From assembly GCA_003242675.1 (NCBI GenBank), contig QGVE01000007.1:1-41770 (forward strand): 41,770 nt of DNA, read 5' to 3'. Positions within the stretch are counted from its first letter, which is position 1. The number at the start of each line of letters is the position of its first letter. Below, in pieces: positions 36,335 to 41,770 of this stretch. The stretch is from Bacillota bacterium. Its GTDB lineage: Bacteria; Bacillota_E; Symbiobacteriia; Symbiobacteriales; Symbiobacteriaceae. The notes below the pieces were generated by a model. That model searched no databases. It saw only the letters and a program-made list of their open reading frames with translations, and was not told where the DNA came from. The translations under genes and the position numbers were made by a program.

Positions 36335-37387
36335 CTAAAGCGGGAATGCGAATGCGTGTCCGATGTGGAGCACGACAGGGTCGCCCTCGTTGAACTGCGC
36401 CTCCAGCGGATTGGCGTGCACCCGGAGCTCGCCTCCGCTGGTCTCGACGAAGTAGTCGACCTGGTCGCCCAGGTAGTAGCGGCGCTTCACCGTGCCCCGG
36501 ACCGTGCCCACGCCGCTGCCCTCCCGGCTGATGCGGATGTGCTCGGGGCGGACGGCGGCCAGGACCCGCTGGTGGCTGCCGGGCGGAAGCTGCACCTTCA
36601 GCACCAGGTCGTCGCCGATGCGGATCGTGCCGTCGGCAGACTCGACCTTCGCCTCCAGGAAGTTGACCAGGCCGACGAAGTCGGCGACGAAGCGGGTCTG
36701 GGGCCGGTCGTAGATCTCGGCGGGCGGCGCCACCTGCTCGATGACGCCCTTGTTCATGACGATGATCCGGTCGGACATCGCCATGGCCTCCGCCTGGTCG
36801 TGGGTGACGTAGACGACCGTGATGCCCAGGCGGCGCTGAATCTCCTTCAGCTCGAACCGCATGGCCTCGCGCAGCTTCGCGTCGAGGTTGGAAAGGGGCT
36901 CATCCAGGAGCAGCATCTTCGGCTCTGCGACGATCGCCCGGGCCAGCGCCACGCGCTGCTGCTGGCCGCCGGAGAGCTGGCTGGGCATGCGGTTTTCCAG
37001 GCCCTGCAGGTGGACGATCTCGAGCGCGCGCATGACCCGCTCGCGGATCTCCTGGCGGGGCACCCCGCGGATGCGCAGCGGGTAGGCGACGTTATCGAAG
37101 ACGTTCATGTGCGGCCAGACCGCATACGACTGGAAGACCATTCCGATGTTCCGCTTCTCCGGCGGAACATGAACCGACGTGCTGCTGACCAGGGTATCCC
37201 CCAGCCACACCTCCCCGGCCGTCACCTTCTCGAACCCGGCGAGGATGCGGAGCATGGTCGTCTTGCCGCAGCCGGACGGTCCGAGCAGGGTGAGAAACTC
37301 GCCGTCGTTGACGGTGGCGGTGAACCCGGGGATGACGGTCACATCCCCGAAACGCTTTACAACGTTGTGAAAGCGAATTTGTGCCAT
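36335..37387 (-). CDS. Iron-type ABC transporter ATP-binding protein (system 2)
   Basis: 350 residues. Walker [18 protein letters not shown]-loop [14 protein letters not shown], signature [15 protein letters not shown], Walker [18 protein letters not shown], switch His [25 protein letters not shown]-terminal TOBE-type domain ([42 protein letters not shown]). ATG at 37387 follows GGGGG; the frame is open further upstream but that part is not protein-like. First gene of its operon, the reverse of the system-1 order. Confidence 0.95.
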   Translation of the reverse strand: MAQIRFHNVVKRFGDVTVIPGFTATVNDGEFLTLLGPSGCGKTTMLRILAGFEKVTAGEVWLGDTLVSSTSVHVPPEKRNIGMVFQSYAVWPHMNVFDNVAYPLRIRGVPRQEIRERVMRALEIVHLQGLENRMPSQLSGGQQQRVALARAIVAEPKMLLLDEPLSNLDAKLREAMRFELKEIQRRLGITVVYVTHDQAEAMAMSDRIIVMNKGVIEQVAPPAEIYDRPQTRFVADFVGLVNFLEAKVESADGTIRIGDDLVLKVQLPPGSHQRVLAAVRPEHIRISREGSGVGTVRGTVKRRYYLGDQVDYFVETSGGELRVHANPLEAQFNEGDPVVLHIGHAFAFPL

Positions 37388-37515
37388 GATGTGCCCCCAT
37401 TGCCAGTCGAGTGTTCGCCGGACCGAATTGAAGGATTCACTTCCGCCGCCAAGACTCCTTCCCGTTGTGCGCACATATGAGATAGTTATGTCATTCACAA
37501 GCCCCCGCGCGGCGC

Positions 37516-37540
37516 GGACCTGCCGGGCTGCGGCAGGTCC
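37516..37540 (-). terminator. Stem-loop after the RCKP rubredoxin-like gene
   Basis: 10-bp perfect stem (GGACCTGCCG and complement) with loop GGCTG, 20 bases beyond the stop. No T-run. Confidence 0.5.
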
Positions 37541-37560
37541 TCGTCGCGAGCTGCATCGGA

Positions 37561-37680
37561 TTACTCCCTCTTCGCCTCTTCCTTCTTCACAAACGTGCCC
37601 TTGGCGCCGCAGGCGCACTTCTGAGGCTTGCACCTCGCCTCCCGCTCCGCGCCGCACTGGGTGCAGACGAAGACGGCCAC
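37561..37680 (-). CDS. RCKP-type rubredoxin-like mini-protein
   Basis: 39 residues: MAVFVCTQCGAEREARCKPQ followed by KCACGAKGTFVKKEEAKRE. It has two Cys pairs, CTQC (6-9) and CAC (22-24), plus Cys17 of the RCKP motif. These fit a zinc or iron knuckle of the short rubredoxin-like family with a conserved Arg-Cys-Lys-Pro. GTG start (37678-37680) preceded by GGAGGAGGTG. Members are often found near rubrerythrins or rubredoxin partners; none is here, and a monocistronic unit is likely. Function unknown; electron transfer or zinc binding is inferred. Confidence 0.85.
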   Translation of the reverse strand: MAVFVCTQCGAEREARCKPQKCACGAKGTFVKKEEAKRE

Positions 37681-37809
37681 CGTGACACCTCCTCCACCGC
37701 GTTCTAGGTCTAGAGTACCACCGCACGCCGAATCCTGCGATGGTTCAAAATGTCTAAGTTGCTAACCCGAAGCGCGCGGTCCCCCTCTCGGTCAGCGACA
37801 GGGGACGGG

Positions 37810-37837
37810 TTGGCGCGCGGATAATCCTCTATATATT
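37810..37837 (+). promoter_or_regulatory. Promoter retained by the CPBP pseudogene
   Basis: TTGGCG (37810-37815), 16-base spacer, TATATT (37832-37837), in a short AT-rich patch. A good ribosome site (GAGGAGG) follows. Confidence 0.55.
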
Positions 37838-37861
37838 TCGCAATTATGAGGAGGCATTCCC

Positions 37862-38475
37862 ATGACCCGCACACACCGGCGGCGCAGACGATGGACCCGG
37901 GAGGGGCTGCCGGGGCACAGGCAGCTCCACCCGGGCCTGCGCGGCGGTCTGTTCCTGTCCCTGACCCTGGCCCTGGCCGTCGTGGGATTCGGGATCTGGA
38001 CGGGGTGGCTGCGGATCGCCGCCGGCCTTCCGCCGCAGGAGGTCCTGCCGCGCCTCAGCGTGCTCACCATCTACGTGCTGATGATCCTGGCGGCCCTCGC
38101 CGCCACCCGGCTCTGTGCGCGGCTGCTGGACGGCGAGCCCCGCCCGGATCTCGGGCTGCCCCTGGCCGGTTGCCCGCTGGCCCACGGGCTCCTGGGCATC
38201 GTCGCCGGCCCTCCGGCAGCCTCTGGCCGGCGGTCGGCCTGCACTGGGCCTGGAATGTGGTGGAGGGCGGCGTGCTGGGGCTGCCCAACTCGGGCGTCGC
38301 CGAGCCCTTTGCCCTGATCGCCACGGCGGTGGACGGCCCGGCGTGGTGGACCGGCGGGGCGTTCGGCCCCGAGGCCGGGGTCATCGGCCTGATCGGGGTC
38401 CCGCTGGCCGTCCTCGTCCTGTGGCCGGCGGCCCGGCCGGCTTACCGGCCCTCAGCCGCCCGGGCCGCGCGCTGA
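37862..38475 (+). pseudogene. CPBP-family (CAAX-like) membrane protease, internally deleted and frameshifted
   Basis: The N-terminal part (MTRTHRRRRRWTREGLPG, two predicted helices) reads in one frame to about 38215. A C-terminal part follows in another frame: SLWPAVGLHWAWNVVEGGVL, then AEPFALIATAVDGPAWWTGGAFGPEAGVIGLIGV. The second part carries the H-x-x-x-N motif (HWAWN) of CPBP proteases. The central EExxxR and FxxxH motifs, normally between them, are missing, so about 60-100 codons are lost with a change of frame. Promoter and ribosome site remain. The 3' end overlaps the convergent MFS gene by 34 bases. The intact family includes prenyl-protein proteases and bacteriocin self-immunity proteins. 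Confidence 0.8.
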
Positions 38476-39683
38476 CGGGCCAATGCCCACGCCAGGGCGG
38501 CGGCCGCGAAGGCCCCGCCGACGATGCGGTAGATCCCGAACACCGACGGGAGCGCCGCCGCCGCGGGAAAGGCCGCGGCGATCAGCAGGCTGGAGCCCAG
38601 GCTCTGGAACGACAGGATGGTGGCCCGCCGCTCGGACGGGATTGCCCGGTTGATGCGGGCGGAGAGCAGCGGGTAGACGAGGCCGTCCAGGCCCTCGTTC
38701 AGGGCCAGGGCGGCGCCGCCGGCGGCGGTGCGAGCAAGGCCGGCCAGCAGGATGAGGGCGGCCTGGCCCAGCGGGCCCCAGCGCAGCCAGCGGCCGGCCG
38801 CGTCCCCGCTCAGCCGCTCGGCGACCCAGCCGCCCGCTGCCCCGAGCAGCCGGCCTGCGCTGAAGACCACCCCGGCCCCAATCAGGCTCAGCCCCAGCGC
38901 GGGCAGGTAGACCTGGCCGAACTGGCTGACCATCGACGCGGCAGCGTCGTAGACCCACGCGAACGCGAGCATGACGAGGAGGTCCGGCCGGCGGCGCAGG
39001 TAGGCCACGGCCGCGCGGGTATGCGCCCACGGGCCGGTCGGGCGCTCCGCTGCGGCAGACGGCCCGGCGCCGGGGGCCGAAGCCGTTTCGGCATCCGCCG
39101 CCGGGGCAGCGTCCGGTGCAGACGCCTCAGACGCGCCGCCGTGCCGCGCAGGCTCCTGCATCGTCCAGACCACGGCGGCCGCCAGGAGATTCATCGCGCC
39201 GTGGGCGACAAACGGCGCCACGGGGTGGCGCTCGGCCAGCCATCCGGCGACGACCGGCGCGGCGGCCAGCGTGGCCATCTGCAGGGCGGACGCCCTGGCC
39301 ATCGCCCGGCGGGCGAAATCCTCGCCGCCCAGGGCTGAGGCCGTCTCGTACAGCAGGGCGGTGTCGGCGCCGGAGATGGAGGTGAGGCTGAGACCCGTCA
39401 GGCCCAGCAGCAGGCAGGCCGTAAGCGTATCGTGGATCAGCACGTAGGCCAAGTGCGACGCCGCGCCGAGCACCAGGCCAATCAGCATCGAGCGGCCCCG
39501 GCCCAGCAGGTCGGCCACGACGCCCGTGGGCACCTCGCCCAGCAGGATGCCCAGGTGGAACGCAGACTCGGCCCAGCCGGGGTTGCCGCCCCGGGAGGCC
39601 ACGAAGGCGAACCAGGTGGTCCAAGTGAACGGCAGGCTGGAAAGCAGGGTGTATACGTAATAAAGCTGAAGGTTTCTCCGCAT
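38442..39683 (-). CDS. MFS transporter
   Basis: 413 residues, 12 likely membrane helices in two halves joined by a low-complexity Ala/Pro/Ser loop (about 172-212). The loop after helix 2 has VPTGVVADLLGRGRSMLIG, the GxxxDxxGR(R/K) motif of the superfamily. The starting segment NLQLYYVYTLLSSLPFTWTTWFAFVASRGGNPGWAESAFHLGILLGEVPTG resembles drug- or peptide-efflux members, but the substrate cannot be read. ATG at 39683 follows GGAAGGAG. A 12-bp hairpin (39718-39746) lies in its leader, between it and the putative peptide gene. Confidence 0.92.
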   Translation of the reverse strand: MRRNLQLYYVYTLLSSLPFTWTTWFAFVASRGGNPGWAESAFHLGILLGEVPTGVVADLLGRGRSMLIGLVLGAASHLAYVLIHDTLTACLLLGLTGLSLTSISGADTALLYETASALGGEDFARRAMARASALQMATLAAAPVVAGWLAERHPVAPFVAHGAMNLLAAAVVWTMQEPARHGGASEASAPDAAPAADAETASAPGAGPSAAAERPTGPWAHTRAAVAYLRRRPDLLVMLAFAWVYDAAASMVSQFGQVYLPALGLSLIGAGVVFSAGRLLGAAGGWVAERLSGDAAGRWLRWGPLGQAALILLAGLARTAAGGAALALNEGLDGLVYPLLSARINRAIPSERRATILSFQSLGSSLLIAAAFPAAAALPSVFGIYRIVGGAFAAAALAWALARQRAARAAEGR

Positions 39684-39717
39684 GGTGCTTCTCCTTCCCG
39701 TGAAATGCGCGCGCAGA

Positions 39718-39746
39718 GGGCGTCACCGGACTCGCCGGTGACGCCC
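39718..39746 (-). terminator. Hairpin between the putative peptide gene and the MFS gene
   Basis: 12-bp perfect stem (GGGCGTCACCGG and complement), 5-base loop, 35 bases before the MFS start. No T-run; an attenuator or processing signal that sets MFS expression is possible. Confidence 0.55.
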
Positions 39747-39825
39747 CTCCTTGCGTGACGGGAAAGGGTGCACCCGGCTGAGCCCGATCCCTGAAAAAGG
39801 GCACAGTACCCCCTGGGACCGGGAC

Positions 39826-39894
39826 TCAGCAGCTTCCCTTGAAGCTCGGGACGAAGGCGCGGGCGAAGCCGTTGGCGCTGCAGATGGTCAGCAC
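39826..39894 (-). CDS. Possible 22-residue peptide with terminal cysteines
   Basis: GTG start, translated MLTICSANGFARAFVPSFKG then Ser-Cys-stop. Cys5 and Cys22 flank a Phe/Arg/Ala-rich core. GGGAGGGTGA lies about 6 bases before the start and a sigma-A-like promoter (39938-39967) about 37 bases upstream. The next gene on the strand is an MFS transporter. The peptide has no family I recognise. It could be a small signalling or ribosomally made modified peptide, or a leader peptide that regulates the MFS gene. A chance frame is still a fair alternative at this length. Confidence 0.45.
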   Translation of the reverse strand: MLTICSANGFARAFVPSFKGSC

Positions 39895-39937
39895 AGGCTT
39901 CACCCTCCCTTCCAGAACGAAGCAAATTACGAACCAG

Positions 39938-39967
39938 ACGATACCACAAGCGGGGGCTTTCCGTCAA
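39938..39967 (-). promoter_or_regulatory. Promoter for the putative peptide / MFS unit
   Basis: TTGACG (39962-39967), 18-base spacer, TATCGT (39938-39943). The -35 hexamer is inside the palindrome 39956-39987, which would let a repressor block it. Confidence 0.55.
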
Positions 39968-39987
39968 GCACCTGCTTGGCGGAAAGC
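39956..39987. repeat. 32-base near-perfect palindrome over the -35 box
   Basis: 15-base arms GCTTTCCGTCAAGCA and TGCTTGGCGGAAAGC (14 of 15 pair) with two central bases, 16 bases after the cysK stop. It may serve as cysK terminator, as operator for the divergent-in-function downstream unit, or both. No T-run follows. Confidence 0.65.
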
Positions 39988-40002
39988 GCCGCGCGGGTTC
40001 GG

Positions 40003-40938
<936 letters not shown>

Positions 40939-40958
40939 CGTGAATCCCCCTTATTTCC

Positions 40959-40990
40959 ACGTAATCTGATCGGAGTTTCTTGGATTACGT
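40959..40990 (-). promoter_or_regulatory. Candidate cysK operator, ACGTAATC-N16-GATTACGT
   Basis: Perfect 8-base inverted repeat with 16 bases between, covering the predicted transcription start of cysK. Fits a dimeric or tetrameric repressor of sulfur genes. Confidence 0.6.
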
Positions 40991-40994
40991 ACCC

Positions 40995-41022
40995 ATTATA
41001 GCATGGTTCCTGCCGGTGTCCA
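40995..41022 (-). promoter_or_regulatory. Sigma-A promoter of cysK
   Basis: TGGACA (41017-41022), 16-base spacer, perfect TATAAT (40995-41000). Confidence 0.75.
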
Positions 41023-41058
41023 GTAGGCAGCCGCGCTCTCGCAAGAAAAATGCCAAAT

Positions 41059-41082
41059 GGGGGACGGCGCGGACCGTCCCCC
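41059..41082 (-). terminator. Terminator of the E1-like gene
   Basis: 9-bp perfect stem (GGGGGACGG and complement), 6-base loop. A T-rich stretch (ATTTGGCATTTTT) follows on the minus strand. Confidence 0.65.
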
Positions 41083-41117
41083 CATCTTCTTGTCCGAAAT
41101 CGACACCCTTTGCGCGA

Positions 41118-41770
41118 TTACCCGTCCGTGCACGCCGGGCCGCCCCCGCACAGCGGGCACTCCGGTCGCCGCTCGACCCGGACCTCCCGGAACCGGGCGG
41201 TCCAGCCGTCGTACGACCAGAGCCGGCCGGTCAGCGGGGCGCCGATCCCCAGGATGAGCTTGAGCGCCTCCGTGGCCGCCGCGACGCCGACGACCCCGCC
41301 GGCCGCCCCGACCTTGCCCTCGCCGCCCTCGGGGAACAGGCCCGCCGCCTCCCGCTCCGCCGGCGGAACGCATCCCAGGCACGGCGCGCCCGGGCGGTGG
41401 GCGAAGGCGGCCCCGGAAGCGCCGTGGACCGCGGCGAAGACCGCCGCCGCCCCGGCGCGCAGGACCGCCGCCTGCAGGGCCGGCCAGTCGCCGCAGGTGG
41501 CCACCACGACCTGGTGCCCCTCCACCAGGCCCGGCAGCGCGCCCGGATCCGCCGACGCGGTGACGGCGGCGTCGGGGTTGATGGCCAGGAGCTTCTCCCG
41601 GGCGGCGGCGGCCCGGTTCCGGCCCAGGTCGCCCCGCTCGTGGCCCAGGGCCTGCTCCAGGTCGGCTTCGCTGAGCGGCGCCGGATCCCACAGGGTCAGG
41701 CGGCCCACCCCGGCCGCGGCCAGGTACAGGGCGGCGGCGGATCCGGCCGCGCCCAGGCCGGCCACCAGCA
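41118..41770 (-). CDS. ThiF/MoeB/HesA-family E1-like adenylyltransferase (partial, N-terminus beyond right edge)
   Basis: Activates a small ubiquitin-like sulfur carrier (ThiS, MoaD or similar) by adenylation of its C-terminus. About 217 residues are present. The nucleotide loop VAGLGAAGSAAALYLAAAGVG sits at the cut edge; RNRAAAAREKLLAINPD (Arg finger and Lys region) and the zinc pairs CLGC and CPLC follow. The order is typical of ThiF/MoeB. A conserved catalytic Cys loop is not obvious in this part. The gene ends 36 bases before its terminator, upstream of cysK; a link to sulfur transfer is plausible but no carrier gene is in view. Confidence 0.9.
   Translation of the reverse strand, partial: LVAGLGAAGSAAALYLAAAGVGRLTLWDPAPLSEADLEQALGHERGDLGRNRAAAAREKLLAINPDAAVTASADPGALPGLVEGHQVVVATCGDWPALQAAVLRAGAAAVFAAVHGASGAAFAHRPGAPCLGCVPPAEREAAGLFPEGGEGKVGAAGGVVGVAAATEALKLILGIGAPLTGRLWSYDGWTARFREVRVERRPECPLCGGGPACTDG

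Larger units (their letters stand above)
39684..40002. other. Intergenic region upstream of the MFS gene
   Basis: 319 bases between the MFS start and the cysK stop without a conventional gene. It holds, in order of transcription on the minus strand, a near-perfect 32-base palindrome, a promoter, a possible 22-codon gene, and a 12-bp hairpin. Confidence 0.6.

Noticed and set aside
37460..37500. Weak TTGTGA-N17-TATGTG promoter and ACATA/TATGT dyad upstream of ABC system 2
   Set aside because: Both matches are poor and short; the AT-rich patch probably does contain the promoter but I cannot place it.
37541..37560. Transposon or tRNA-related sequence in the gaps around 37400-37860 and 39684-40002
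   Set aside because: No terminal inverted repeats, transposase fragments, cloverleaf or CCA-end pattern could be found; the hairpins there are short and simple.

Overview
The window is bacterial chromosome of very high G+C content, densely packed and with many GTG and TTG start codons. Several gene sets point to an endospore-forming Firmicute with a GC-rich genome: prkA-yhbH-spoVR, the order ruvC-ruvA-ruvB-sigI-rsgI-spoIID-queA-tgt-yajC, and two RsgI/ECF-type sigma modules. The best fit I know is Symbiobacterium (S. thermophilum or a close relative). This is an inference from content and gene order; no database was searched.

Region 1 (1-5506, minus strand) is a methylmalonyl-CoA/propionyl-CoA cluster. 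It runs mutase large subunit, B12-binding small subunit, epimerase, carboxyltransferase, biotin carrier, a small OadG-tail-like protein and biotin carboxylase (cut by the left edge). Together they interconvert succinyl-CoA and propionyl-CoA. Region 2 (5681-7957) holds a small unknown protein and two MarR-type regulators on either side of an ECF sigma factor. Both MarR genes are preceded by the same spaced element. Region 3 (8113-12483, plus) is the sporulation set prkA-yhbH-spoVR. Region 4 (12521-22767, minus) contains a LuxR-HTH/degenerate GGDEF regulator, yajC, a GNAT gene, tgt, queA, a SpoIID-like protein, rsgI, sigI and ruvBAC.

Region 5 (22952-28589, plus) has an LCP cell-wall protein, an iron-type ABC transporter (binding lipoprotein, ATPase, fused permease) and a HAD hydrolase. 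Region 6 (28703-33403, minus) has an ECF sigma/anti-sigma pair and an unusual operon: M20 amidohydrolase, NAD synthetase and two tandem JAMM metalloproteases. Region 7 (33525-37387, minus) is a second iron-type ABC transporter with a different gene order. Region 8 (37561-41770) carries a 39-residue RCKP rubredoxin-like protein, a CPBP-protease pseudogene with an internal deletion, an MFS transporter, a possible 22-residue Cys-containing peptide gene with its own promoter, cysK with a candidate operator, and a partial ThiF/MoeB-type E1 enzyme cut by the right edge.

The items I think most deserve a second look are the duplicated GTGAACAT-N11-CATACGTA element, the small peptide locus at 39826-39987, the M20-NadE-JAMM-JAMM operon, the CPBP pseudogene, the out-of-frame overlap of epimerase and carboxyltransferase, and a candidate SigI-type promoter before sigI. 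No rRNA, tRNA, CRISPR array, insertion sequence or prophage gene was seen.
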